From the NCBI RefSeq assembly GCF_014217545.1, contig NZ_CP043178.1:2480001-2544000 (forward strand): a DNA stretch of 64,000 bases, in the 5' to 3' direction. Source of the stretch: Pseudarthrobacter sp. NBSH8 (lineage in GTDB: Bacteria > Actinomycetota > Actinomycetes > Actinomycetales > Micrococcaceae). The translations under genes and the position numbers were made by a program. Under the pieces are notes generated by a model, which saw only the letters and a list, made by a program, of their open reading frames with translations, was not told where the DNA came from and made no database searches. Shown here piece after piece: positions 36,605 through 49,529 of the stretch; position 1 is the first letter of the stretch; each line of letters begins with the position of its first letter.

Positions 36605-38164
36605 CTAGGCTTCGGCCGGTTCCTCATACTTGGGGAAGACGGGCGCCGGAGCCGGTAGCGGAGTTCCGGCGACAATAGGTGTGGTGAGCGCGGCGAACTG
36701 GCGGGATCCGCCGACGGGCTGTCCCAGCGTGTCCAACAGCGCGGCCGTGGCGGTGGGCATCACCGGCTGGGCCAGGATAGCCACGATGCGCAGCACTTCC
36801 AGCGTCACGTACAGCACGGTGTTCATGCGTTCGACGTCGGTCTTCCGCAGTACCCAGGGAGCCTGCTCGGCAAAGTAGGCGTTGGTGTCCCCCAGGACGC
36901 CCCAGATGGCCTCGAGTGCGCGGCTGAATTCCTGCTTTTCGAAGGCGGCCCGGGCAGTCTCCAGGAGGCCGTTGGCCTGCGCCAGGATCGCGGTGTCTTC
37001 AGCCGTGAAGGCACCCGGAACCGGCACGCGGCCCTCGCAGTTCTTGGCCACCATGGACAGCGAACGCTGCGCCAGGTTGCCGAAGTTGTTGGCCAGGTCC
37101 GAGTTCATGCGGCCCACGATGGCCTCATGGTTGTAGCTGCCGTCGGCGCCGAACGGGACCTCGCGGAGGAAGAAGAACCGTACCTGGTCCAGGCCGTACT
37201 GCGCCACGAAGTCTGCTGGCGCCACCACGTTGCCGAGCGACTTGGACATCTTCACACCGTTGTTGTGCAGGAAGCCGTGGATCATCACGCGTTTGGGCAG
37301 CTCGATGCCGGCACTCATCAGGAACGCCGGCCAGTAGATGGCGTGGAACCGCGAGATGTCCTTGCCGATCACGTGGACGTCGGCGGGCCAGAACTTCTTG
37401 AATGATTCCGACTCGACGTCCGGGTAGCCGACGCCGGTCAGGTAGTTGGTGAGCGCGTCCACCCAGACATACATCACGTGTTGGTCGTTGCCGGGGACGG
37501 GGACGCCCCAATCGAAGGTGGTGCGGCTGATCGACAGGTCTTCGAGGCCGCGCTTGACGAAGCTGATGACCTCGTTGAAGCGGGACTGCGGTGCGCCGAA
37601 CTCCGGCTGGGCCTCGTACAGTGCCAACAGGCGGTCCTGGTAGGAGGACAGCCGGAAGAAGTAGCTCTCCTCAGCCGTCCACGTCACCTCAGTGTCCGTC
37701 TCCTTTGAGTACCGCACGCCGTCGTCCTTGACCACGGTGTCGTCCTCGACGTAGAAGGCCTCGTCCCGGACGGAGTACCAGCCTTCGTACTTGGACAGGT
37801 AGATGTCACCGTTGGTTTCCATCCTCTTCCAGATGGCCTGCGACGCGGCGTAGTGGTCAGCGTCCGTGGTCCGGATGAAGCGGTCGTAGGTGATGCCCAG
37901 GGCCGCGTGGGCAGACTTGTAGACTTCCGCATTGCGGTCCACCAGCGCCTTGGGCGTGAGGCCTTCCTTCTCGGCCGCCTGCGCAATCTTCATGCCGTGC
38001 TCATCCGTTCCCGTCAGGAACATCACGTCAAAGCCGTCAAGCCGCTTGAAGCGCGCCATGGCGTCGGTGGCGATGTACTCGTAGGCGTGCCCGATGTGCG
38101 GAACACCGTTCGGGTAGGTGATGGCCGTAGTGATGTAGAACGGGGTTTTGGCTGTTGCGCTCAC
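36605..38164 (-). CDS. metG: Methionine--tRNA ligase
   Basis: Class I synthetase, 519 residues, the short actinobacterial form without the C-terminal tRNA-binding extension. Active-site motifs: [19 protein letters not shown] (HIGH), [27 protein letters not shown] and [13 protein letters not shown] (KMSKS). The Cys-rich zinc knuckle of longer MetG proteins is not seen. It lies 34 bases after the ABC ATPase gene; whether they are cotranscribed is unclear. Confidence 0.97.
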   Translation of the reverse strand: MSATAKTPFYITTAITYPNGVPHIGHAYEYIATDAMARFKRLDGFDVMFLTGTDEHGMKIAQAAEKEGLTPKALVDRNAEVYKSAHAALGITYDRFIRTTDADHYAASQAIWKRMETNGDIYLSKYEGWYSVRDEAFYVEDDTVVKDDGVRYSKETDTEVTWTAEESYFFRLSSYQDRLLALYEAQPEFGAPQSRFNEVISFVKRGLEDLSISRTTFDWGVPVPGNDQHVMYVWVDALTNYLTGVGYPDVESESFKKFWPADVHVIGKDISRFHAIYWPAFLMSAGIELPKRVMIHGFLHNNGVKMSKSLGNVVAPADFVAQYGLDQVRFFFLREVPFGADGSYNHEAIVGRMNSDLANNFGNLAQRSLSMVAKNCEGRVPVPGAFTAEDTAILAQANGLLETARAAFEKQEFSRALEAIWGVLGDTNAYFAEQAPWVLRKTDVERMNTVLYVTLEVLRIVAILAQPVMPTATAALLDTLGQPVGGSRQFAALTTPIVAGTPLPAPAPVFPKYEEPAEA

Positions 38165-38198
38165 GTGCGGACGTTACCTTTGGTGCGAAGGGGTAGGG

Positions 38199-38954
38199 CT
38201 AGATCAGTTCAGTCAGCGTATCGCTCAGGCGGACCAGTTCGTGGTCGTGTGAAGCGACCAGTACTGCGATTCCGTCCGAGGTGGTGTCCTTCAGGATGCT
38301 GATGATGCGGTTGGCGGAGGCCCGGTCCAGGCTGGCCGTGGGCTCATCAACCACCAGCACCCGCGTGCCCAGGATGAGGGCACGGGCGATCGCCACTCGC
38401 TGGCGTTCGCCACCGGACAACTGGGCCGGACGGTGCCGCATCCGACGGCCCAGGCCCACCAGGTCCAGGAGGTCCTTGGCCATGTCGCGGCGCTGGTCCA
38501 CCTCGCCGTCGGGCACTGCAGGCAGGAGCACGTTTTCAAGGGCGCTCATGCCGTCGATCAGTGCACCGCCCTGGTCAACGTAACCGATCAGGGCCCGACG
38601 GCGGTCGGCGATTTCGTCGTCGCCCATGCTTTCGAGGGAATCCCCTTCCCAGAAGACACGGCCCGACGTCGGCAGGGTCAGACCCGCGCCGACGGTCAGG
38701 ATGCTGGTCTTGCCGGATCCGCTTCGGCCAGCCACGCAGTGCATCTCGCCGGCGTGCAGCGTGAGGTCGAAGCCCTCCACGACACTGACAGCTTCGGCAC
38801 CGCCCTTGCCGCCGCCGTAGCGGATGGTGATGCCGCTCAGTTCCAGCGGGGTCCCGTGGTCCGCGGCCTTGACGATGGTGTTGGCACGGGTCTGCAGGGG
38901 CGCCTCAGCCAGGCCGGACCTCCGGCTCCGGTGAACATTCGTCTCGTTTGTCAT
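38199..38954 (-). CDS. ABC transporter ATP-binding protein (LolD/MacB type)
   Basis: 251-residue nucleotide-binding subunit. Walker A AGRSGSGKTSIL, Q-loop GYVDQGGALIDGMSA, signature QLSGGERQRVAIARAL, Walker B VLVVDEPTASLD and switch HDHELVRL. A ~40-residue N-terminal extension precedes the fold. ATG 38952-38954 overlaps the permease stop (ATGA), so the two are coupled. This ATPase type partners FtsX-fold permeases that export or extract molecules by mechanical action rather than by classic import. Confidence 0.94.
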   Translation of the reverse strand: MTNETNVHRSRRSGLAEAPLQTRANTIVKAADHGTPLELSGITIRYGGGKGGAEAVSVVEGFDLTLHAGEMHCVAGRSGSGKTSILTVGAGLTLPTSGRVFWEGDSLESMGDDEIADRRRALIGYVDQGGALIDGMSALENVLLPAVPDGEVDQRRDMAKDLLDLVGLGRRMRHRPAQLSGGERQRVAIARALILGTRVLVVDEPTASLDRASANRIISILKDTTSDGIAVLVASHDHELVRLSDTLTELI

Positions 38955-41746
38955 TGGACCACTTTCGTTGCAATCGGTATCCAGCAAAGTACAGCCACCA
39001 GGCCGGCGACTCCGGCCCACAGCACGGCATACGGGGCAAGAAGCAGCCCGATGCCCAGCGCCCCCAGGACGCCCAGCGGCAGGGCCAGCGTGCCCACCAG
39101 CGCGTTTTCGAAAAGCCGGACCTGACGCAGCATGTCCGGGTTCCAGCCCATGGCCTCAAGGATGCCCAAGTACTGGCGTTTGGCGTTCAGCTCAAACCTG
39201 CCGGTAACCAACGTCAGGGTCAGGCCCACGGCGACGCCGGCGAGAGCCAGGAGGACGCTGGGCAGCGCCACGCTTGTTGCGGCCAGTGCGCTGAGCGCAC
39301 TCGCGCCCGCTGCACGGGGGATGTCGATGAGCAAAGCAACCAGCCCGCCTACCGCGGCTCCAAACACGCCCACTGCAACGGCCAGGGACAGGGTGTTGAA
39401 CTTGTTCGTGCTGAGCTGCCGGTTGGCAAACGTCAGCGGAGAGTCGACCGGGATCAGACGCTCGTCGTGCTGCGGTTCCTGGTCCACCTCATCGCGGTGG
39501 CGCAGCTGTTGCGCGGCGAAGAAAGCTGCTGCCGCATACAGGACCAGGACGGAGGCCGAGACGATGGCTGTGGTCACGCTCCAGCTCACCAGGCTCAGGA
39601 CAATCCCGGCTACTGCGAGCAGCGCAGCGCCGACGGCGAATTCCTCGAGCACCCATTTCCTGATGCGCAGCTGGGTCCAGCCCATGGCGCGGAGGGTTCC
39701 GGCTTCGCGTTTGCGTTTCCGGATGTAGCTGACGGTGGAGGCGCCGGTCAGCAGCGCGGCTCCACAGAGGGTGAGGAAAAGAAGTGTGACGTTGGACCCG
39801 GTCAGCGAGCCGGAGACGGCGTCGGCGGCGTTCTGCCGGACCCAGGACTGCTGGACAGTGCCCAGCGCTGACTCCTTGCCGGCATCGTCCTTTGAGTAGC
39901 CGGGGACAAAAATGCTGGCGTCTTCACGGGCGGAACCGGCCACGACAGTAGCCTCGAGACCCATCCCGCGGATCTCGCTGGCGAGCTTGTCGACGTCCGG
40001 TTGGGCTTCCTTCCAGCTGCCGGGGGCCTTGGCCCGGACACGCACCGCATCGATTACGGAAGCGTTGTCCTTGTAGCCGCGGGCCGCGGCCAGGCCGTAG
40101 AAGTCGGTGATGGCGCCAGCCGACTGGCTTGCCAGTCCGGTGGCACTGAGTGAAGGCTTGAGTTCGGCAGCGGTGACCGACTTGCCTTCGGCGTCCTTGG
40201 TGAGGGTAAACGGGGTGGGGTCGTAGCCACCCAGTGGGAGTCGGTTGACGTCCCCGGCGGCCTTTTCGACGGCCGAGGGGTCAAAGGTCCCATAGACCAT
40301 GGCCAGCGGAGCTGCGAGCTTCTCCCCCGTTGCCAGGTCTTCCCGGTAGGAACGTTCATCTACGGGCTCACGCTGCGTCTGGTCCACCGGGGCGCCGTTG
40401 GCACCCTTCTCCGGTAGCCGGTTAACGGTGACCCAGTCGCTGGGAATGGCGGTCTTCTGGACTGCGCCATTGGCTGCGGCTTCGCCGTCGGTGTACTTCG
40501 GCGCGGCTGCGAAGTCGTTGCTCCACGTAGCCGGGGTATAGAGCCCCTGGTTGAAGTTGCCGGCGCTGCCAAAGAGGCCGGAGTGATCGGTGGAACCGGG
40601 CCAGGACAACGCGAAGGGGTCCTTGGACACGAAAGGCAGGTAGTCCTTGCCGAGGGACCGCGTGGCCGTGCCGACTTCCTTGACCACCTTGCCCGCGGCG
40701 TCGATCTCCTCGATCTTTACGTTGTATTTCAGGTCCAGGGAGGTGCCTGAACGGACAATCAGGGGAATCGCCTGCGAGTCCGCGGTCAGCTGTCCGCTGC
40801 GCTTGGCCAGCTGGTACTGCGTCATCAGCGGTGCCCAGTATTTGAGTTTGACGCCGAGGAAGTCGGGGCCTTCATTGAGCTCTTCCGTGCTGATGCCGTT
40901 GGTGAAGAGGCTTTCGAAGTGCCGGCCGATCGCTCCGGCGTTGCGCGCGTCAGCGGGCGGAGCCTTCTCCAACGGGGCCAGGAAGTCGCCGGCCGAGCCA
41001 AGCAATGCGCGCTCGGAAACGGGATCGACGGCCACCACGGACTCCGTCACTTCGGGAGACAGCGGCAGGGATACAGAAAGGTTGAACAGGTTGTGTTCGG
41101 AGCCGCCGGCAGGAGCGGGGAACTTGATGCCCGTCTCACCTGCGGGAGGTGCGATCCGGATGCTGGTGCCCCCTGCCGTCTGCTCTTCGAGCAGTCGGGC
41201 CTTGCCCAGGCTGCCCTCGGCGGTGGACTTGAACAGGGTCTGCTCTGAGACGCCGTCGGAGCTGACGGCGCTGGCGGTCAGGCGGTAGTTCTTGGCGGTG
41301 TCGCCGAGAACTGACTCGGCGGCGGGCCATTTGCTGGGCTCTGTGGCGCCGGCGGCCTGGTCTGTAGTGGCCGTGCCTGCCAATCCGGAGTTATAGCCAA
41401 GGTAGTCCATGGCGTCGAGCCGCGGAGCCTCCAGGTTCTGTGTCACGCGGGACACCAGGCCTATGGGGGCCGCCACGGAGGTTCCGGAAAGTTTCCGGAT
41501 GTTCTCGAGCTGGTCAAAGCTGATGCCGCCGCCGCCGTTGGCGATCTCCGGCTGCATCAGCTCCCCGGAGCCTGCCTTGGCCTGGACGAGGACGTCGTAG
41601 AGACCCCGTGAGTTCTCATCCACCGTTCGGTTTAGCGCGGCCTGAGACTGGCCTTGGACGAGGACCGACAAGCACATGGCTGCGATCAAGATGGCCGCGG
41701 TCAGCAGCAGCACTTTGCTTCTGATGAATCGCTGGACGGCGTTCAT
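38951..41746 (-). CDS. FtsX/MacB-type ABC permease with large extracytoplasmic domain
   Basis: 931 residues. One helix at residues 11-33 (KVLLLTAAILIAAMCLSVLV), then about 600 residues outside the cell rich in Ala, Gly and Ser, then several helices near 650, 700-740, 780-850 and 880-930. The cytosolic loops RKREAGTLRAMGWTQLRIRK and AKRQYLGILEAMGWNPDMLR mark two FtsX domains. Start ATG 41744-41746 has GGGAG at five bases; the longer frame was rejected. Substrate unknown. With the overlapping ATPase gene it forms a complete exporter; no periplasmic partner is expected in this cell type. Confidence 0.9.
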   Translation of the reverse strand: MNAVQRFIRSKVLLLTAAILIAAMCLSVLVQGQSQAALNRTVDENSRGLYDVLVQAKAGSGELMQPEIANGGGGISFDQLENIRKLSGTSVAAPIGLVSRVTQNLEAPRLDAMDYLGYNSGLAGTATTDQAAGATEPSKWPAAESVLGDTAKNYRLTASAVSSDGVSEQTLFKSTAEGSLGKARLLEEQTAGGTSIRIAPPAGETGIKFPAPAGGSEHNLFNLSVSLPLSPEVTESVVAVDPVSERALLGSAGDFLAPLEKAPPADARNAGAIGRHFESLFTNGISTEELNEGPDFLGVKLKYWAPLMTQYQLAKRSGQLTADSQAIPLIVRSGTSLDLKYNVKIEEIDAAGKVVKEVGTATRSLGKDYLPFVSKDPFALSWPGSTDHSGLFGSAGNFNQGLYTPATWSNDFAAAPKYTDGEAAANGAVQKTAIPSDWVTVNRLPEKGANGAPVDQTQREPVDERSYREDLATGEKLAAPLAMVYGTFDPSAVEKAAGDVNRLPLGGYDPTPFTLTKDAEGKSVTAAELKPSLSATGLASQSAGAITDFYGLAAARGYKDNASVIDAVRVRAKAPGSWKEAQPDVDKLASEIRGMGLEATVVAGSAREDASIFVPGYSKDDAGKESALGTVQQSWVRQNAADAVSGSLTGSNVTLLFLTLCGAALLTGASTVSYIRKRKREAGTLRAMGWTQLRIRKWVLEEFAVGAALLAVAGIVLSLVSWSVTTAIVSASVLVLYAAAAFFAAQQLRHRDEVDQEPQHDERLIPVDSPLTFANRQLSTNKFNTLSLAVAVGVFGAAVGGLVALLIDIPRAAGASALSALAATSVALPSVLLALAGVAVGLTLTLVTGRFELNAKRQYLGILEAMGWNPDMLRQVRLFENALVGTLALPLGVLGALGIGLLLAPYAVLWAGVAGLVAVLCWIPIATKVVQ

Positions 41747-41833
41747 TGGGCTCCCTGAAACCTGGATTGCGTGCGCACACCGGGATCCGCAGGCGGCGGA
41801 CATGAAGGATTTCCTGCCTGGTGTGCAAAAAGT

Positions 41834-41896
41834 ATTGGCCGGTCTGCCGGCCTGGTCCCGAAACGGGACCCAGCCATTGTAAGCAGACCGGCCAAT
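41834..41896 (-). terminator. Nested hairpin downstream of serA
   Basis: Outer perfect 14-base arms (41834-41847 and 41883-41896) enclose a second stem, GGTCCCG-AAA-CGGGACC (41854-41870). On the minus strand the outer stem is followed by ATACTTTTTG. This fits an intrinsic terminator for serA with an unusual internal stem. Confidence 0.75.
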
Positions 41897-41950
41897 CATA
41901 CGTGGCCGACGTTAACCTTCGGTCACGCGTAATTGATGGCGGTGCGGTAC

Positions 41951-43540
41951 TTAGTCCTCGAGGTCCACTTCGCGGACCATCTCGGCGCCGATGCCTGCCT
42001 TGATGGCGTCAAGCACCTGCTGCGGAACGGAGCTGTCGATGGTAAGCAATGCCAGTACCTGGCCGCCTTCCGCCTGCCGTGCCACCTGCATACCGGCAAT
42101 GTTGATGTTGTTCATGCCCAGAATGTGTCCGATGGTTCCGATCACACCGGGCCGGTCGGCGTAGGCCACCACCACGAGGTGCTCGCTGATGGGGATCTCC
42201 ACGTCGTAGCCGTTGACGCCGACGAGCTTCTGGATCTGCTTCGGGCCAGTGAGCGTACCTGCCACTGAGATCTGGCTGCCGTCGCTCAAAGCACCCCGGA
42301 TGGTCAGGACGTTGCGGTAGTCCTCCGCTTCCGCCGACGTGATGAGGCGGACGTTGATGCCGCGCTGTTCGGCGATGACCGGGGCATTGACGTAGGAAAC
42401 CTGTTCGGTCACCACATCGGCGAAGATACCCTTGAGCGCGGCAAGTTCCAGGACCTTCACGTCAAGGGCCGCGATCTCGCCGGCCACCTCGACGTCGATC
42501 TGGGTCAGGGAGGCGTGGGTCAGGGCAGTGAAAATCCGGCCCAGCTTTTCGATCAGCGGGATGCCCGGACGGACGTCGGGGGCGATCACGCCGCCGGCCA
42601 CGTTCACGGCATCCGGTACGAGTTCGCCGGCCAGCGCCAAACGCACGGACTTGGCAACGGAGACGCCTGCCTTCTCCTGGGCTTCGTCTGTGGATGCACC
42701 CAGGTGCGGGGTGACCACTACATTGTCCAGGGCGAAGAACGGCAGGTCCGTGCTAGGTTCCTTGACGAAGACGTCCACGGCTGCGCCGGCGATCTGGCGG
42801 TCCTGCAGGGCGGCGTAAAGTGCCTCTTCGTCCACGAGGCCGCCACGGGCCACGTTGACAACGTAGGCGGTGGACTTCATCTTGGTGAACGCGTCGGCGC
42901 CGAGCATACCGACGGTTTCCGGCGTCTTGGGCATGTGGATGGTGACGAAGTCAGCCTGGCTCAGCAGTTCGTCGAGGGTGACGAGCTTGACGCCGAGCTG
43001 TGCGGCGCGTGCAGAGGTGATGTACGGATCATAGGCAAGGATCTCGGTGTCGAAACCCTGGAGGCGGGCAGCAACGAGGGCGCCGATGCGGCCCAGGCCA
43101 ATAATGCCAATCTTCTTCTCGAAGAGTTCGATGCCGGTGTACTTGGAGCGCTTCCATTCACCGTTTTTCAGCGCGGAGCTGGCCTGCGGGATGTGGCGTG
43201 CGAGGCTAAGGATGTGGCCCACCGTCAGTTCCGCTGCCGAAATGATGTTCGACGTCGGGGCGTTGACCACCATCACGCCGGCTTGGGTGGCGGCTTTGAT
43301 GTCAACGTTGTCCAGACCAACACCGGCGCGGGCGATGACCTTGAGGTTCTTCGCGGCGGCAATGGCTTCGGCGTCCACCTGCGTGGCGGAGCGGACCAGG
43401 ATGGCGTCCACGTCTGCGATGGCGGCGAGCAGCTGGGTCCGGTCTGCGCCGTCGGTGTGGCGGATCTCGAAGTCCGGGCCGAGGGCCTCGATGGTGGCGG
43501 GCGAAAGTTCTTCGGCGAGCAGTACTACGGGTTTTGACAC
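41951..43540 (-). CDS. serA: D-3-phosphoglycerate dehydrogenase
   Basis: Committing step of serine synthesis; 529 residues, the long actinobacterial type. NAD domain with GIIGLGRIGALVAARL, VNVARGGLVDEEAL and TPHLGASTDEAQ. An intervening regulatory domain follows, then a C-terminal ACT domain starting near LVVVAYADRPGVIGTIGHIL, the site of serine feedback in mycobacterial SerA. GTG 43538-43540 is chosen because GAGG lies seven bases before it and the homologous N-terminus begins SKPVVLLAEELS. It is separated from ilvC by a strong terminator. Confidence 0.96.
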   Translation of the reverse strand: MSKPVVLLAEELSPATIEALGPDFEIRHTDGADRTQLLAAIADVDAILVRSATQVDAEAIAAAKNLKVIARAGVGLDNVDIKAATQAGVMVVNAPTSNIISAAELTVGHILSLARHIPQASSALKNGEWKRSKYTGIELFEKKIGIIGLGRIGALVAARLQGFDTEILAYDPYITSARAAQLGVKLVTLDELLSQADFVTIHMPKTPETVGMLGADAFTKMKSTAYVVNVARGGLVDEEALYAALQDRQIAGAAVDVFVKEPSTDLPFFALDNVVVTPHLGASTDEAQEKAGVSVAKSVRLALAGELVPDAVNVAGGVIAPDVRPGIPLIEKLGRIFTALTHASLTQIDVEVAGEIAALDVKVLELAALKGIFADVVTEQVSYVNAPVIAEQRGINVRLITSAEAEDYRNVLTIRGALSDGSQISVAGTLTGPKQIQKLVGVNGYDVEIPISEHLVVVAYADRPGVIGTIGHILGMNNINIAGMQVARQAEGGQVLALLTIDSSVPQQVLDAIKAGIGAEMVREVDLED

Positions 43541-43595
43541 GGCTGATCCTCTGCGTTGCAGTCCTGGGGATGGGAACAAGTCTAGGCTGACAGAA

Positions 43596-43631
43596 AGGCC
43601 GGGCTCACATTGTTAAGTGTGAGCCCGGCCT
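43596..43631 (-). terminator. Terminator after ilvC
   Basis: Perfect 14-base arms (43596-43609 and 43618-43631) with an eight-base loop, directly downstream of ilvC. The minus-strand tail is TTCTGTCAG, so the T-run is poor, but the stem is very stable. It ends the ilvBNC unit before serA. Confidence 0.8.
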
Positions 43632-43667
43632 CACTGTTGCACGGTGAATGGCGCCGGAAGGGCAGAC

Positions 43668-45304
<1,637 letters not shown>

Positions 45305-45306
45305 GT

Positions 45307-47214
<1,908 letters not shown>

Positions 47215-47261
47215 CGGACTCTTCCTTGTGGATCATCTGTGTACTTGGAAAATGCGGAAAT

Positions 47262-47297
47262 AAAAAAACCCCTCAGCCTGGTGGCTTTCGAGGGGTT
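47262..47297 (-). terminator. Attenuator terminator in the ilvB leader
   Basis: On the minus strand AACCCCTC ... GAGGGGTT, with an inner GCC/GGC pairing, is followed by TTTTTAT. It lies between the leader peptide stop (47325) and ilvB. Translation of the leader through its Val/Leu/Ile codons would decide whether this stem forms. The competing antiterminator pairing was not worked out by hand. Confidence 0.88.
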
Positions 47298-47324
47298 GCG
47301 CGTGACGGTTCGTTACCAGTCGGG

Positions 47325-47396
47325 CTAGTCAGCCACGCGCTTGGTAAGGACGACGGATACACCCAAAGCGGCGCCGACAGTAACGAATGAGATCAT
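47325..47396 (-). CDS. ilvBNC leader peptide
   Basis: A 23-codon frame too short for ordinary gene calls. It opens MISFVTVGAALGVSV and ends KRVAD. Nine of 23 residues are branched-chain (Ile2, Val5, 7, 13, 15, 16, 21, Leu11, 17), with a Val-Val-Leu run at 15-17. The terminator follows 27 bases after the stop. This matches the design of the C. glutamicum ilvBNC leader, where attenuation by a leader peptide is established. The sequence upstream has no good ribosome site but a promoter that would start at or next to the ATG, so leaderless translation is likely. Confidence 0.85.
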   Translation of the reverse strand: MISFVTVGAALGVSVVLTKRVAD

Positions 47397-47403
47397 GCGT
47401 TCA

Positions 47404-47453
47404 GTTTTCCCTCTGCGTGAGATGCCTGTCAACGAGGACTGTGCGCATCTCAC
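47404..47453 (-). promoter_or_regulatory. ilvB leader promoter and overlapping inverted repeat
   Basis: Minus strand: -35 TTGACA (47427-47432), exact consensus; 17-base spacer; weak -10 GAAAAC (47404-47409); ATG seven bases further. A nine-base inverted repeat GTGAGATGC/GCATCTCAC (arms 47417-47425 and 47445-47453, 19-base spacer) encloses the -35 box, so a bound protein would control access. The arms contain TGAGA and TCTCA, the half-sites of the leu/ilvD operator in outward orientation. Confidence 0.65.
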
Positions 47454-47557
47454 AGTGTGGACTCCATTGTCCACGAATCGAGCAACGCGGCCCATCGGCG
47501 CCTTGCTGAGCCCGCCCGCACGAGGCGGCAGGGCTTAATAAGGGTAGCGCCGAGGGA

Positions 47558-47594
47558 CCCGAACCGTTTGGCGCTCAGCGCCAAACGGTTCGGG
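47558..47594. terminator. Near-perfect palindrome after ilvD
   Basis: Two 18-base arms (47558-47575 and 47577-47594) are exact inverse copies around a single base, starting six bases past the ilvD stop. It is the likely ilvD terminator, also standing just upstream of the ilvB leader promoter. There is no T-run on either side. Confidence 0.78.
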
Positions 47595-47600
47595 TAGGCG

Positions 47601-49322
47601 CTATCCGCAGTAGGCGCCTGTGCTGGCGCTGTGGACCAGTTTGGCGTACTTGGCGAGCACGCCCTTGGTGAACTTGGCAGGGAGGGGTTCCCAGCCAATC
47701 TTGCGGGATTCGAGTTCGGCGTCGTCGACCAGCAGGTCGAAGCTTCGGGCGGCGATGTCGACCCGGATCCGGTCGCCGTCCTTGACGAAGGCGATGGGGC
47801 CGCCGTCGACAGCTTCCGGTGCCACGTGGCCAATGCACAGGCCTGTGGTTCCGCCGGAGAAGCGGCCGTCGGTGAGGAGCAGGACGTCCTTGCCCAGCCC
47901 GGCGCCCTTGATGGCGCCGGTGATGGCGAGCATCTCGCGCATGCCCGGTCCGCCCTTGGGGCCCTCGTAGCGGATGACCACAACGTCGCCGGCCTTGATC
48001 AGGCCCTGGTCCAGTGCGGCCAGGGCGCCCTGCTCACGCTCGAACACACGGGCGGTGCCTTCGAAGACGTCGGCGTCGAAGCCGGCGCTCTTCACTACCG
48101 CACCTTCAGGCGCCATGGAGCCGTGCAGGATGGTGATGCCGCCGGTCTTGTGGATCGGGTTGTCCATGGCACGCAGGATCTTGCCGTCCAGGTCCGGCGG
48201 GTTGATCGCGGCGAGGTTCTCGGCAACGGTCTTGCCGGTGACGGTGAGGCAGTCGCCGTGCAGCAGCCCGGCGTCGAGCAGTGCCCGCATGATGACCGGC
48301 ACACCGCCGATCTTGTCAACGTCGGTCATGACGTAGCGGCCGAACGGCTTCAGGTCACCCAGGTGCGGGATCTTGTCGCCGATGCGGTTGAAGTCCTCCA
48401 GGTTCAGCTCGACTTCTGCTTCGCGGGCGATGGCCAGCAGGTGCAGGACGGCGTTGGTGGAGCCACCGAAGGCCATGGTGACGGCGATGGCGTTTTCGAA
48501 CGCCTTCTTGGTCATGATGTCCCGGGCGGTGATGCCGAGGCGGAGCAGGTTCACCACTGCTTCGCCGGACTTGCGGGCAAATTCATCACGACGGCGGTCT
48601 GCCGAGGGCGGGGCGGCCGAGCCGGGGAGGGACATGCCCAGGGCTTCGCCGATGCACGCCATGGTGTTGGCGGTGTACATACCGCCGCAGGCGCCTTCGC
48701 CGGGGCAGATGGCCTTTTCGATGCGGGTCAGGTCTTCGAGGCTCATCTTGCCGGCGGCGCAGGCGCCGACGGCTTCGAAGGCGTCAATCAGGGTGACTTC
48801 TTTTTCGGAGCCGTCCTCGAGCTTGACCCAGCCCGGCATGATGGAGCCGGCGTACAGGAAGACGCTGGCGAGGTCCAGGCGGGCGGCAGCCATGAGCATG
48901 CCCGGCAGGGACTTGTCACAGCCGGCGAGCAGGACGGAGCCGTCGATGCGCTCGGCCTGCATCACGGTTTCCACGGAGTCGGCAATGACTTCACGGGAAA
49001 CGAGCGAGAAGTGCATGCCTTCGTGGCCCATGGAGATGCCGTCGGAGACGGAGATGGTGCCGAACTGCATCGGGAAACCGCCGCCTGCGTGGACGCCTTC
49101 CTTGGCTCCCTGGGCCAGCCGGTTCAGGGAGAGGTTGCAGGGAGTGATTTCATTCCAGGAACTGGCAACGCCGATCTGGGGCTTGGCGAAGTCATCGTCC
49201 CCCATACCGACAGCCCGGAACATACCGCGCGCGGGGGCAGCATGGATCCCGTCGGTGACGACCCGGCTTCGGGGCTTGATGTCGATCTTGTTCTCGGTCG
49301 CTGTTTGGGTGTCCTCACTCAT
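47601..49322 (-). CDS. ilvD: Dihydroxy-acid dehydratase
   Basis: Fe-S enzyme that makes the 2-keto acids for Val and Ile; 573 residues. Cluster Cys in [17 protein letters not shown] and [20 protein letters not shown]; the third block is [23 protein letters not shown] 49320-49322 ([12 protein letters not shown]) is preferred over a TTG two codons earlier. The operator GTCTCA-N5-TGAGAC lies 94 bases upstream. It is transcribed toward ilvB but separated by a strong hairpin and the ilvB promoter. Confidence 0.97.
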   Translation of the reverse strand: MSEDTQTATENKIDIKPRSRVVTDGIHAAPARGMFRAVGMGDDDFAKPQIGVASSWNEITPCNLSLNRLAQGAKEGVHAGGGFPMQFGTISVSDGISMGHEGMHFSLVSREVIADSVETVMQAERIDGSVLLAGCDKSLPGMLMAAARLDLASVFLYAGSIMPGWVKLEDGSEKEVTLIDAFEAVGACAAGKMSLEDLTRIEKAICPGEGACGGMYTANTMACIGEALGMSLPGSAAPPSADRRRDEFARKSGEAVVNLLRLGITARDIMTKKAFENAIAVTMAFGGSTNAVLHLLAIAREAEVELNLEDFNRIGDKIPHLGDLKPFGRYVMTDVDKIGGVPVIMRALLDAGLLHGDCLTVTGKTVAENLAAINPPDLDGKILRAMDNPIHKTGGITILHGSMAPEGAVVKSAGFDADVFEGTARVFEREQGALAALDQGLIKAGDVVVIRYEGPKGGPGMREMLAITGAIKGAGLGKDVLLLTDGRFSGGTTGLCIGHVAPEAVDGGPIAFVKDGDRIRVDIAARSFDLLVDDAELESRKIGWEPLPAKFTKGVLAKYAKLVHSASTGAYCG

Positions 49323-49415
49323 GGTCAAAGTCTATGACTCCGATCGGGACGCCAACGACTCGAACAGCACGTTTGGCCCATTTTCAGGAATATTTCGATC
49401 AAATAGTGGACGCTT

Positions 49416-49432
49416 GTCTCAAATTCTGAGAC
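49416..49432. promoter_or_regulatory. Inverted-repeat operator upstream of ilvD
   Basis: GTCTCA-AATTC-TGAGAC, six-base perfect arms, followed by GG. Identical in arms to the leuB site and matching the leuC/iclR site. It lies between ilvD (minus) and the plus-strand membrane protein gene at 49530, so it could affect both. Confidence 0.7.
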
Positions 49433-49529
49433 GGCCCCTTACCGGCCTGCCGGAACCTAGACAGCCCCGTTCGCGCCGACGTACCGTCAGGGAACGGCAA
49501 CCATGCCATCCGGACTGAAGGGCCCTGCT

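Noticed and set aside
47417..47453. The ilvB repeat as a fourth copy of the leu operator
   Set aside because: The half-sites point outward and are 25 bases apart, unlike the inward five-base spacing of the other three; kept as a separate observation.
47631..49337. A 568-codon open frame antisense to ilvD
   Set aside because: It mirrors a fully conserved dehydratase; high GC in third positions keeps the opposite strand open. Its product has no recognisable motif.
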